DNA from: Heterodera schachtii
Taxonomy: Eukaryota; Nematoda; Chromadorea; Rhabditida; Heteroderidae
NCBI GenBank assembly: GCA_023374025.1
Contig: SIJG01000145.1
Span: forward strand, 1-64,000
DNA length: 64,000 nucleotides
Reading direction: 5' to 3'
A program made the position numbers and the translations under genes. Position 1 is the first letter of the stretch; each line of letters opens with the position of its first letter. A model generated the notes under the pieces. The model did not search any database. It saw only the letters and a program-made list of their open reading frames with translations, and was not told where the DNA came from. Shown here in pieces: positions 11,804 through 22,573 of the stretch.

Positions 11804-12778
11804 GAAGACAAACGAAGGCATTTACACCATCTTTTGGAGGATAAAAAAATCCTTGGCACACAAATCGGATACGGCGAGGGGCGGGAATTTCAGAAACGAA
11901 TTGGCGGACCGCATTTACATCGACTTTTTCAATCTGATATTTTGGCCATTCCGGAATGCGTGGAAAATTTGATTTGGGCTCATATTCCTGCAGAACCAAA
12001 TGCACAAGACCAATCTTCATGGGCAAATTTTATTCGTAAAGTTAGGGCCCTTTTGCCAAAGTACCAATTCCATGACTGTGGAAGTCATTGCCAAAACGCT
12101 CGTGGACGCTGCTCAAAAGGCTTTCCTAAACCTTTCAGCAAATTTACAATTCTTTTTGACGACAAACCCGCGGTTTATAAGCGACTACAACCAACAGACG
12201 GTGGCGAAACACTTACAGTGAAACGAGGACGTAGCGAAATAACTTATGACAATTCACGGGTTATTCCTTACAACCCTTTTATTTTGGTTCTTTATGAGAC
12301 GCATCATAATTTGGAATTTGCATATGGAAAATCGACAAATATGAAATACCCACTCAAATACCCGCTCAAAGGACCATCCTATTCATACATTAGAAGTGAA
12401 CATACCAACAAAACGAACATAGACGAGCCAGCATCCTACGCAAAAGTATTGTACAGATCTCCAGTCGAGGCGTTTTCAAGGATAATGTCATACAGATACA
12501 CATTCATGTCGCACACGGTGATGGCACTTTCGATTCACCTTCCCGGACAACAAAAAATGTACTTACGATCTGGACAAAACGCGCAAGAGCTTGCACAGCA
12601 AATTCTGGCCGGACAAATGGAGCTTCCGGTCACTCCCCTCTCTGCATATTGGCAACAATGGCGCAATGACCCTGCTTTGAAGAACATTTTATTTGAAAAT
12701 ATGCCTGAAAAATATTATTTCGACAAAAAGAAAAAGGTTTGGAAGCCAAGAAGACGAACTGCCAAACGAAAGCAAATA
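11803..12778 (+). pseudogene. Helitron polyprotein part 2: HUH-Y2 Rep domain
   Basis: Continues the preceding frame after a one-base shift. GGPHLHRLF contains the H-hydrophobic-H metal-binding motif (PHLH; usually PHAH). Later, NMKYPLKYPLKGP matches the two-tyrosine motif KYLYKYIYKG of rolling-circle Helitron Reps, so both catalytic elements are preserved. HDCGSHCQNARGRCSKGFPKPF is the cysteine-rich segment normally found between them. The frame is lost near 12778, where helicase coding continues one base out of phase. Confidence 0.85.
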
Positions 12779-14737
12779 CTTGGGACGAATTTATCCAATT
12801 TTTCCACGATCGCATGAGAAGTTCGCTTTGTTCATTCTAACCAAACATTTTGCTGGTGATCCTGAACATTTGAAGTTGGTTAATGGACATCAATGTGAAA
12901 GCTTCCTGGAAGCAGCCCGACTTCGTGGTCTCATCAAGGATTCAAATGTATGGATACGAACCCTACAGGAAGGAGCCAATTATCTCAATCCAGCCCAAAT
13001 GCGCCAGTTGTTCGCCAGTATTCTCCTTTTTGGCAACACGGAAGATTGTCTCATCGATGCATTGGCACTTTGGAACCAATTTTTACCGCATATGTACGAT
13101 ATACGTTGCAGTGATGCAGAACGACCAATTCGAATTGATCGGGCACTCGCCCTTCTCGAACGACTTTTGGTCAGACAGGGAAAGACATGTGAAGATTTTG
13201 GACTTCTTGCGCCTATGAACTCAATTGTCAACAACCCAGCACTCGGCACGAACGACTTCTTTTTTCCAGGCCATCTGGCTGATGATGACATTGATGAAAC
13301 AGTTGATACCCGACATTTTGATACTGCAAAAATGAATCCGGAGCAGGAAAATTTTTTCCAAATGGTCAGAAATATTGCTTTATCTGAACCAACAGCTACA
13401 GAAAGTCGTCTTTTCTTTTTGTCCGGTGACGGAGGCACCGGTAAAACCTTCATTCTCAATTATCTATTGTATCAATTGCGCAGAATTGGTAAAAAAGTGA
13501 TTGCCACCGCCTCAACAGGCATGGCCTCCACGCGTTTTTACGCAGGTGGCACAACAGTGCATTCGGCCTTTCGTCTTGGCATTCAGGTTGAGGCCGGAAA
13601 AATTCCATCAGTACCAATGGAAAGCTATTTTGGACGCAGAATTATCGAAGCTGAGGTCATTATTATTGATGAAATCACAATGTTGGAAAAAACTGTCTTG
13701 GAAAATGTGGATTTGTTGTGCAGGCGAATGGTTCCTCGCTTCGGCCAACTTCCTTTTGCTGGAAAAGTGGTTATACTTTCGGGTGATTGGAAACAGTCGC
13801 TGCCAGTTGTCACTGACGCATATGGAACTGAGCCCCAAGTCGCGGCATGTATTCAATCTTCACCACTCTACCAGCTCTTCACAAAGATAAGGCTCGTACA
13901 GAACATGCGTGTTAATTCTCAGGACATTGAATTCATCGATTGGCTGAAGAAGGTCGGTACAGGTGCATTCGGTGACACTGTGCCAATTCCAAAGGAGTGG
14001 GTGGTTCATTCACGCGACGAAGTCGTTTCTTCTGTATTTGACCAAGGCTTTGCACAGCCAGCAAATGAAATGCTGAAGCGATTAATGCTGGCAACAACCA
14101 ACCGAATTGTGGACATGAATAATGATGCCTATTTTGAGAAATATCAATTGCCACTACACCGACTACTTCTCTGATGACAGACCAATTGACGTGAACCCAA
14201 TGGCTCTTAATGCTGCTGATCAGGACGTTTCACAGCTTAACCTGCTGAATCCATCTGGCATTCCGGCGCATCATCTTCGGCTGAAAGTTGGTTCGATAAT
14301 TGTGTTGTTGATAAATTTAAACACGGCCAAATCACTATGCAATGGTACTCGATTGATTGTCAAAAAACTGACCGATAATTTGATTCTTGCCGAGGCAATA
14401 ACTGGTGCAACAGCTCGAAGTGGAATTGAAGTTGCAATACCAAAAGTTGCAACATCTTACAAAGACAGACAGCCAAACGGGGTTAATTTTGAAAGATTTC
14501 CAGTTCCCCGTTAGGGTAGCTTTCACAATGACAGTGACAAAAGCACAGGGACAAACGTGCCAGCGACTCGGTATCGACTTCACCGAAGAAGCATTCGCCC
14601 ACGGTCAAACTTACACAGCTTTTTCACGAGCTACAAGCTCTGATTCCATTCGGGTGTATGCCCCAAATAAGCCAGTTGACGCAGACGGAAATGTTTTGGT
14701 GCGTAACATTGTTGCCGACGGAATTCGCTTTGACTGA
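12778..14737 (+). pseudogene. Helitron polyprotein part 3: PIF1-like superfamily 1 helicase
   Basis: Starts in YLGRIYPIFPRSHEKFAL, the linker to the helicase. Walker A is SGDGGTGKTF, followed by ATASTGMAS (motif Ia), IIIDEITML (Walker B) and ILSGDWKQSLPV (motif III). The C-terminal block FTMTVTKAQGQT and YTAFSRATS are motifs V and VI of the Pif1/RecD family. Two one-base shifts (about 14150 and 14500) split the domain. It ends RNIVADGIRFD with a TGA at 14737. The helicase would unwind DNA during rolling-circle transposition. Confidence 0.9.
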
Positions 14738-15241
14738 AATTAATGTATTGTATAATAAAAGACGAATGCTTTTGAATTTTATGAATGAAGGATGCAAAAC
14801 AATTTAGAGCGGACTTTTTTAAATGATATTTTGGAATTATTTATTGTTTTGTCCCATATTTTTTTCTCGGCCAGCACGAAAAAGTTAATCATGATCTGAG
14901 CGCCTGTCGTTAGGTTTGTTTAATATTTCGTGTTGTGTTTTATTGTAAATATTATTTTATTAAATCATTGATGCATTAAATTTAATTGTATCTCTCTCTC
15001 CGTATTTAGTGATCTTAATCATTTAATCTGTCATCAAAATTGTAAACATTTTTTGCTTTTCTGTATAAATAAAAAAGGGGACCCAAGGTTTTTCGCTGTT
15101 TTTGCCTCTGTGCGGCTTCACGTGGCGGGTCCCTGTACGTCTGTCGCTTGCAACAGCAGCAGCTGCTACTACTGTAAGCGAAGATGTCGGAGATGCGGAA
15201 CATAAAACAGCCATACCCAAGAAAAAAACTGCAATTCCTAG
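14738..15241 (+). other. Helitron 3' non-coding region
   Basis: No open frame of note. It is AT-rich to about 15060, with a polyadenylation-like aataaaa just after the stop codon (about 14754-14760), then moderately GC-rich with CAG-type repeats (gcaacagcagcagctgct). It leads into the terminal hairpins. Confidence 0.5.
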
Positions 15242-15278
15242 AGACGCGGCGCAGCCGCGTCCCTGAGCGCGAAGCGCT
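15242..15278 (+). other. Probable Helitron 3'-terminal hairpins
   Basis: gacgcggc-gca-gccgcgtc forms a perfect 8-bp stem, and a few bases later agcgc-gaa-gcgct forms a second 5-bp stem ending at 15278. Helitron 3' ends carry such GC hairpins just inside the terminus. The very next bases are plasmid-like DNA, so this is probably the transposon boundary. The canonical CTRR is not clean (CTAT). Confidence 0.5.
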
Positions 15279-16803
15279 ATAACGATGTTGAAATTTTATA
15301 TTGTGACACTGATTCAATTTTTTTAGGTAGAAACAATGAATCTATTAAAATATTAGATAATTTTATAGGAATTTCTATTAAATGAGATGAAAAATTATTT
15401 AACAAAGAATCTATTTTTGTTGCACCAAAAATATATGGACTTAAATGTATAGACGGAAACGAAATTATGAAAATTAAAGGACTTAAAAAAGGAAGTCAAA
15501 TAAATATTGTAGATTTAAATAAATTTATTATAAAAGATTATATTAATGAAAAAATTGAACAAAAAATTATGAAACGAAGAAATTTAATATTAGAAGTTCG
15601 TTTTTCACATAAAACTTTTCGTCCTTTTTTAAGACCTAAGCGTGAAATAATCTTTAACAATGAAATTATTGACAATAAAATAGTAAAAGTTTGAAATTTT
15701 GAAACTATTCCTTTTATTAATAAACAAACAAATGATATTGATGTAAGATTGTTAAAACAACATAAACTAGAATGAGATTATCGTCCTTCAGATAAAGATG
15801 AAGACAAAAGATTAATAAAAATTTTAAATGAAAGAAAATTAGATAAAAATAAATTCACAGAATTTATTATAAATAATAGTTTAACAACTTATGAAAACGA
15901 TTATATAATCATTAACAAAAATGTATATTATCTTAAAAATGTTGTTAAAATTACATTAGATTTTGAAAATAAAATATTTAATTATATAAGAAGATTATTT
16001 ATTATTTATAATATTTGTATGATTATTGTTTTTATTTTCCCAAATTGTAAGTTAGGTTTTAAATTAAATGTAGGTGATTATAGTGGAAAATATATTTCAC
16101 CACATTATTTAGATGGTAAATCAGAAATAATAATATTTAGTAGATTAGGTTTCATATTTTCTTTAGAAAAATTTTTAGAATTTTCTACTGAAAAATACTA
16201 TTCAGAAGATTTTGTATCATTAGATATAATTATGAGAAAATCTTGTGATGAATATAATTTACAACTTGTAATATATAATCAAACAAATATTATCAGTAAA
16301 CTTAATGAAAAAGAGAATATTAATATTATTAAAAATAGAGATAATCCATTAATTAAAATTTAATTTTATATAATTTAAATGATTTTTAGATTCAAATAAA
16401 ATTTATCTCTTTCCTTCAAGAAATAAAATTAAATTTATAATTAAATCCCTTTTTAAAATGTTAAGATATATAGAGTTGTTTTATTCAAAATTTTCATCTC
16501 TTTAAAAATGAAAAATAATTAATACTTCAAATAGAACATTTTTAAAAATAAAAATTAATAATTATTTAATTTTAATAACCTTTTTAATCCCTTTTACTAT
16601 ATTTTTTAAAAAATTACTTTTAAATAATTATTTAACTCAAATAAATCATTTAAATCCTTTAAATCCTTTAAATCCTTTAAATCCTTTAAATATTCCTATA
16701 AATAGTTTTATTTTAAATTTTGATTTAGGTACAGTTTTTACATTTGAACTAACACCTATTATCTTTGTTATAAATAATCATTTTGTTTATGATATATTAA
16801 CAA
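15279..16803. repeat. Left arm of 1.5-kb inverted repeat
   Basis: Pairs with 19297-20811. The arms are nearly identical but not perfect: a 9-bp unit cctttaaat is present four times here (about 16654-16690) and three times in the other arm, and scattered substitutions are visible, e.g. ttttattcaaaa here against ttttattaaaaa there. The differences argue against a pure assembly artefact of one molecule copied twice. Confidence 0.9.
15281..16363 (+). pseudogene. Inverted second copy of the plasmid DNA polymerase C-terminus
   Basis: 360 codons open with TGA=Trp, beginning exactly at NDVEILYCDTDSIF, polymerase motif C, and continuing to the same stop as the full copy on the other strand. In-frame TGA codons fall in GISIKW-DEKLF, VKVW-NFE and LEW-DYRP. 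The copy lacks the exonuclease and polymerase motifs A and B, so it cannot be functional. It forms most of the left inverted arm and is nearly identical to 19727-20809. Confidence 0.85.
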
Positions 16804-16932
16804 TAAGATTTACACAAAAAGAACGATTTATTTTTAACGTGTCAAATTTATTTTTTAGATCTGGACTAATAGTAAATTTTATACTTTTTACTTTTAAATT
16901 AATTTCTTCCTTTTTATAATATTTAAAATCAA

Positions 16933-18835
16933 TTATATTGCCATCACAAGATTTTGTATAATAATATCTTCTTTTTTATCTATAAAATCTTCTTCACTAT
17001 CTCTAATACAATATTCTATATTTAATTTAGTTTCTATATTTTCAATTAATATTTTTTCTTCATTTTTATCAAACATTTTAATTGTATAGATTTCGTATTC
17101 TTCTTTATTTTTTAATGTTTCATATATATTAATGAAAATATTTTTATATAAATATGGTTTACCTAAACCTTCATATTCTAATATTCCAGTTATTTTTTTA
17201 ATTTTTTCTTTGTTTAATAAACAAGCAAAATGTTGAAAACCAGAATTTATACAATCTATTGTAACCATACAAAAATATTCTTTTACAAAATATATATAGA
17301 ATAACTCTCATTTGATATCCTCATCTATTGTTGAAGCTTTGTATATAAAAATTTCCTCATTAATTTTCAATAAATTATCAATAGATGTTAAATTATAATC
17401 AAATTTAAAATTATTTATTTCTATAAATTTTATAATATATATATCTATAATTATATTATTTATTTTTTTATTTCTTTTTAAAATAAATAATGGTTTAAAA
17501 TATTTATAAGATTGTCAATTAATAGGTGTATTAAAAACATATAAACGACCGCGTCAATCATTAAAAATTTTAAAATATAAATAATCTTTATCTCCCAATA
17601 AATCTTTAAAAATAATTAATTCTTTTTATGATCATTAAAAATATTTAACAAATATTCTTTCTCTTTTATATTTAAATCAATATAATTATTTAATATTATG
17701 TATTTATTGAAGTCTTCAAATAAAACATTATTTAAAAATTTTAAATATTCCTTATCAATATAAACTTTACTTGTCTCCAAATTTTTGAGAAAATCACGAT
17801 TTTTAAAAGTAAGAAAATTAATGTCAGATAATTTATCTAAAGAATTTGAAACAATATTAATTTTATTTTTATAAAATCTAAATCGTTAAATAAATCGCAT
17901 CATATATCTTTATTTACATTTAAAAAGTAAATAGTAGTTTTAATAGTTTTATTACCTTTTATAGCAATTGTATCAACACTTTTTCGTGAAAGTAAACCTT
18001 TATTAATAAAAACACCAATTATTGAATTACATTCAAAAATATAAAAAGGATGTAATGTTTCATCTCGATCCACTAATAATATTTTATAAAGTATTGAAAA
18101 AACTTCATTATATGTAAATTTATTTTTAAAACAACAAATAATTAATGTAGATAAAATCAATTTTAAATCTTCATTTTCTAATTTAACTTTTATTAAAATT
18201 TCATTAAATAAAGAATGTTTATTTAATTTATTTATTAAATCTTCCTTGTCAATATTATAAAAATCGTTTTTAATTATAATTAATAAATTTCTTTTTAGAG
18301 AATCTATTGTAATAATTTCTTCACTGTCGTGTTTATTTAAAATCTTAGTATGATATATCATAGAATATAATGAATCAAACGAAGGGATAGGTAAATTTAT
18401 TTTTAAATTAAAAATGTAACAAACATTTTCATTAAAATATTCTATTGTTTTTTCGTCTATTATTACATTTAGTAACATGAAATCATCATAATTTAATTTA
18501 ATAATTGATTCTAATATATCTAATTTTTTATGAACTTTTTTATTGATTCAGATTAGGTATATTATAAACAATTTCTTGTTTTTTAAATTAATTACAATAA
18601 AATTTTTGAAAACAGCGTTTTTTATATATATATCTATAATATTAAGACAACTTATAATATCTCACGCATTAATATGAATTATAAAATCATTAACAATTTT
18701 ATTTATATCTCTCCTTCAAGAACTAAAACTAAATTTATTAACAACTCCACGAACTATGCCAAGATACTTTAGAAAAGGGGTAAAATTAAACAGATAAACA
18801 ATTATCTTAATTTTTAAAAATCTAAAACTAGTATA
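16933..18835 (-). pseudogene. Mitochondrial-plasmid RNA polymerase (T7-like), frameshifted and truncated
   Basis: The minus-strand frame opens after a TAA at 18836-18838 and runs, with TGA=Trp, to about 17870. A one-base loss in a T-run (near 17870) and another in an A-run (near 17625) move it through the other frames. It then shows DWRGRLYVFNTPINWQSYKY, the 'DxRGR.Y' motif of T7-family RNA polymerases, and TIDCINSGFQHFACLLN, the 'D..SG.QH' motif A region with the catalytic Asp. W in DWRGR, NWQS and KWELF are TGA codons. The frame stops at 16933 before the motif B (R...K...M....YG) and motif C (HD) expected of the family, so the C-terminus is missing. The arginines of RGR are CGN codons. It would transcribe plasmid genes inside mitochondria. 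Confidence 0.75.
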
Positions 18836-18875
18836 TTATCATGTTTATAACAGACAACTTTTTAACATCTTTACT

Positions 18876-18967
18876 AAACCCCTCTTTAAAAGAGGGAGGT
18901 TAAAAAATATTAAAATCTCAATTGAGATTTTAATATTTTTTAACCCCCCTCTTTTAAAGAGGGGTTT
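18876..18967. promoter_or_regulatory. Near-perfect 92-bp palindrome between plasmid genes
   Basis: Two 46-nt halves, centred on caattg at 18921/18922, are complementary except for one position (aggtt against aaccc). It contains the nested hairpin cccctctttaaaagaggg. It lies between the stop of the small ORF (18973) and the open start of the RNA polymerase, so it could be a terminator/processing site, a promoter or a replication-related cruciform. Confidence 0.8.
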
Positions 18968-18972
18968 AAAAA

Positions 18973-19584
18973 TTATGTGTTAAAATTTAAAAGAGCTACT
19001 TGAAAACAATTATTTGAATTTATTAATTGTTTAACAGAGTCTATATTATCTAGATATTGTCTATAATTAATTCGATTACGAATCACATTGTTTTCTATAA
19101 TTTCTAATGAATTATAATTCAAATAATTAAGTAATAATGTATTTGTATCAATATTATTGATAATTCTTATTATTAATTCATAATTATTATATTTATTAAT
19201 ATTATTTAAATTTACAATAATTTTATCTAATGTTCTTAATAAATTGTTGTCAATATTATGTGAACTAAAATAAACATTAATTATAAGTGAATAATTTGTT
19301 AATATATCATAAACAAAATGATTATTTATAACAAAGATAATAGGTGTTAGTTCAAATGTAAAAACTGTACCTAAATCAAAATTTAAAATAAAACTATTTA
19401 TAGGAATATTTAAAGGATTTAAAGGATTTAAAGGATTTAAATGATTTATTTGAGTTAAATAATTATTTAAAAGTAATTTTTTAAAAAATATAGTAAAAGG
19501 GATTAAAAAGGTTAGTAAAATTAAATAATTATTAATTTTTATTTTTAAAAATGTTCTATTTGAAGTATTAATTATTTTTCATTT
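18973..19584 (-). CDS. Small plasmid ORF with membrane segment and PLN repeats (unknown function)
   Basis: A 203-codon open frame with TGA=Trp, preceded by an in-frame TAA at 19585-19587. It has no ATG near the start but has ATA (Met in the invertebrate mitochondrial code) at 19573-19575. The N-terminal third holds a hydrophobic stretch (NNYLILLTFLIPFTIFF) that could span a membrane, followed by tandem Pro-Leu-Asn tripeptides encoded by the 9-bp repeat, then an Asn/Ile-rich region ending QVALLNFNT. It lies between the polymerase stop and the palindrome, on the same strand. I do not recognise the family. In the inverted left arm the same frame is broken off at 16803. Confidence 0.5.
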
Positions 19585-20811
19585 TTAAAGAGATGAAAAT
19601 TTTTAATAAAACAACTCTATATATCTTAACATTTTAAAAAGGGATTTAATTATAAATTTAATTTTATTTCTTGAAGGAAAGAGATAAATTTTATTTGAAT
19701 CTAAAAATCATTTAAATTATATAAAATTAAATTTTAATTAATGGATTATCTCTATTTTTAATAATATTAATATTCTCTTTTTCATTAAGTTTACTGATAA
19801 TATTTGTTTGATTATATATTACAAGTTGTAAATTATATTCATCACAAGATTTTCTCATAATTATATCTAATGATACAAAATCTTCTGAATAGTATTTTTC
19901 AGTAGAAAATTCTAAAAATTTTTCTAAAGAAAATATGAAACCTAATCTACTAAATATTATTATTTCTGATTTACCATCTAAATAATGTGGCGAAATATAT
20001 TTTCCACTATAATCACCTACATTTAATTTAAAACCTAACTTGCAATTTGGGAAAATAAAAACAATAATCATACAAATATTATAAATAATAAATAATCTTC
20101 TTATATAATTAAATATTTTATTTTCAAAATCTAATGTAATTTTAACAACATTTTTAAGATAATATACATTTTTGTTAATGATTATATAATCGTTTTCATA
20201 AGTTGTTAAACTGTTATTTATAATAAATTCTGTGAATTTATTTTTATCTAATTTTCTTTCATTTAAAATTTTTATTAATCTTTTGTCTTCATCTTTATCT
20301 GAAGGACGATAATCTCATTCTAGTTTATGTTGTTTTAACAATCTTACATCAATATCATTTGTTTGTTTATTAATAAAAGGAATAGTTTCAAAATTTCAAA
20401 CTTTTACTATTTTATTGTCAATAATTTCATTGTTAAAGATTATTTCACGCTTAGGTCTTAAAAAAGGACGAAAAGTTTTATGTGAAAAACGAACTTCTAA
20501 TATTAAATTTCTTCGTTTCATAATTTTTTGTTCAATTTTTTCATTAATATAATCTTTTATAATAAATTTATTTAAATCTACAATATTTATTTGACTTCCT
20601 TTTTTAAGACCTTTAATTTTCATAATTTCGTTTCCGTCTATACATTTAAGTCCATATATTTTTGGTGCAACAAAAATAGATTCTTTGTTAAATAATTTTT
20701 CATCTCATTTAATAGAAATTCCTATAAAATTATCTAATATTTTAATAGATTCATTGTTTCTACCTAAAAAAATTGAATCAGTGTCACAATATAAAATTTC
20801 AACATCGTTAT
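19297..20811. repeat. Right arm of 1.5-kb inverted repeat
   Basis: Reverse-complementary to 15279-16803. It holds the polymerase C-terminus, the intergenic stretch and the N-terminal half of the small ORF. Homology ends abruptly at ttaacaa (16803/19297) and at ataacgatg (15279/20811). Confidence 0.9.
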
Positions 20812-22573
20812 TGTTTTTTAAAGCATACATTATACTCTCATATAATATTGTTCGTCCGTATCTAGTGATCATTGAAGCTAACGCAATATTAATTGTAGTT
20901 CTATCATTTAATATTTTAATATCTTTATCAATTCTACAAAAATAATAACTTCCTACATTTTCAATAACATGTTTGATTTTTATATTTATAAAATCATCAG
21001 AATTTAAAATATCTACATATGAATCATAATTTTTTCTACCGAATTTACCATATAACGAATTATTCAATAATTTAAATATATTAGTTATAGATAAATCTCC
21101 TTTTAATTTATATAAATCTTTATTTAATAAATTATAATTGGCATATCTATTTAAAACTTCTGAACCTTCAAACAAACAAATATTAAAAATTTTAATAATA
21201 ATAACACCATATTTTAATGAATTAATTAATTCAACTCTTGTGTATGTTTCTAATAAATAACCTGTTTTATATATCTGTTTCATTTCTAGTTTATCTAAAT
21301 TTAATTTTGAAGGTAGCGGTGGAATTATAATATCATATGGAACAAAAACATTAACTTTTATAAATGCAAATAAATCATTAATAATTAAAAAATTAATTAA
21401 AAAATCAATATCCTCTTTTAAACTTAAATTAACAGATATAAAAAATCTATTATTTATAGGTAATTTTAATTTTATAATTGAGCTATATATTCCATTAACA
21501 TCATAATAATTTACGTATTTATATTTAGTCTTTCCTTTAAATATTTCAGTGCGACCTCCAAAATAACTTGTTTTAATTAATTTATATAATTTAGTATTTG
21601 TATAAATATTTATAATACTTTTACCATCATAAAATTTATTTCCTTCATAAGACATTTTTAAAAAAGTAATTATACTTAAACGTGATGAAGTTATAAAGAA
21701 TTTCAAATCTGGTATAATTTTAAAAATTAATTTATAATTTTTTAAAAATTTTATTATAATTTCTTTCAGAATTAAAACATCATTTTTATTATATTCAATT
21801 AATATATTTATATCTTTCCAGATTATATCAATATTATTATTATAAAAATTAAAATCTACTTCACCTTTATTAGATGATGTTCCAAAAGATAAAGATAAAT
21901 TATGTAAACTAGAGTTTAATAACATATATCTACATATAAAAATAAGAGATAAATTACCTTTTTTAATAATTAAAGAATAAATTTTACCTTCACGATATAA
22001 AATATTAACATTATATCCGTTTATTTTAAAATAGATTATTAATTTAATTAAAAAGAAACCATCAAATATACTAAAATTATGGGCTCATATAATTATGTTT
22101 TTATCTTCATTAATTATTTTAAATAATATATTTTCAATTCAATCAATAATAATAGTATTAATTTTGTTTCTAATAAAATCATCATTGTTTATAAATAATT
22201 CATTTTCATTATCTGCTAAAATCAATGTTTTAATTTCTCTTTCATTATATATAACATAAGATAATAAATAAGGATAAACTTTACCTTCATTTTCAACAGT
22301 TTCAAAATCAAAAAAACCATAATTATATTCTGATTCATCTATTTTCAAATCAATAGTTTTATAAAAAGGGAAAAATATGTCAGTTACAAAATCAATTTTT
22401 ATAAGATTATTCATCTTAATATATAATTTTAACGATTTATTGTCTAAAATATATCCTTTATTTTTAAATAATCAATCTAAAAAATTATTAAAATTTTTAT
22501 TTTCTTCAAGTATATTCAATAATTTTATTTTATTGTCTATATTTAAATTTTTAAATTCAGATCAAAATTTACC
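19727..22573 (-). CDS. dpo: Protein-primed family B DNA polymerase of mitochondrial-plasmid type, N-terminally truncated
   Basis: One uninterrupted frame of about 949 codons if TGA is Trp. The exonuclease domain shows YGFFDFETVE (ExoI), IIWAHNFSIFDG (ExoII) and LIEYNKNDVLIL (ExoIII). The polymerase domain shows YYDVNGIYSSII (motif A), FKLLNNSLYGKFG (motif B) and EILYCDTDSIF (motif C), plus YFGGRTEIF, typical of protein-primed enzymes. In-frame TGA codons include those in IDW-IEN, IIW-AHN and IKW-DEK. AGA codons fall where the family expects Ser or another small residue (before YMLL, VEL and YGR), while conserved Arg in GGR and YGR use CGN; this suggests the invertebrate mitochondrial code. 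The frame simply enters from the right edge of the block at 22575, so the N-terminus, often the terminal-protein region, is missing. Likely role: replication of the linear plasmid. Confidence 0.9.

Larger units (their letters stand above)
8650..15278 (+). mobile_element. Helitron (Ulp1 - Rep - helicase), decayed
   Basis: The element comprises an AT-hook ORF, a C48/Ulp1-like protease, a Helitron-like N domain, an HUH/Y2 Rep and a PIF1-family helicase, all on the plus strand and in the usual Rep-Hel order. At least five single-base frameshifts break the main frame (near 9492, 11803, 12778, 14150 and 14500), so it is no longer autonomous. Two GC-rich hairpins at 15242-15278 match the structured 3' terminus expected of Helitrons. 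The 5' boundary is not resolved and could lie on either side of the hammerhead-like copy B. Confidence 0.85.
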
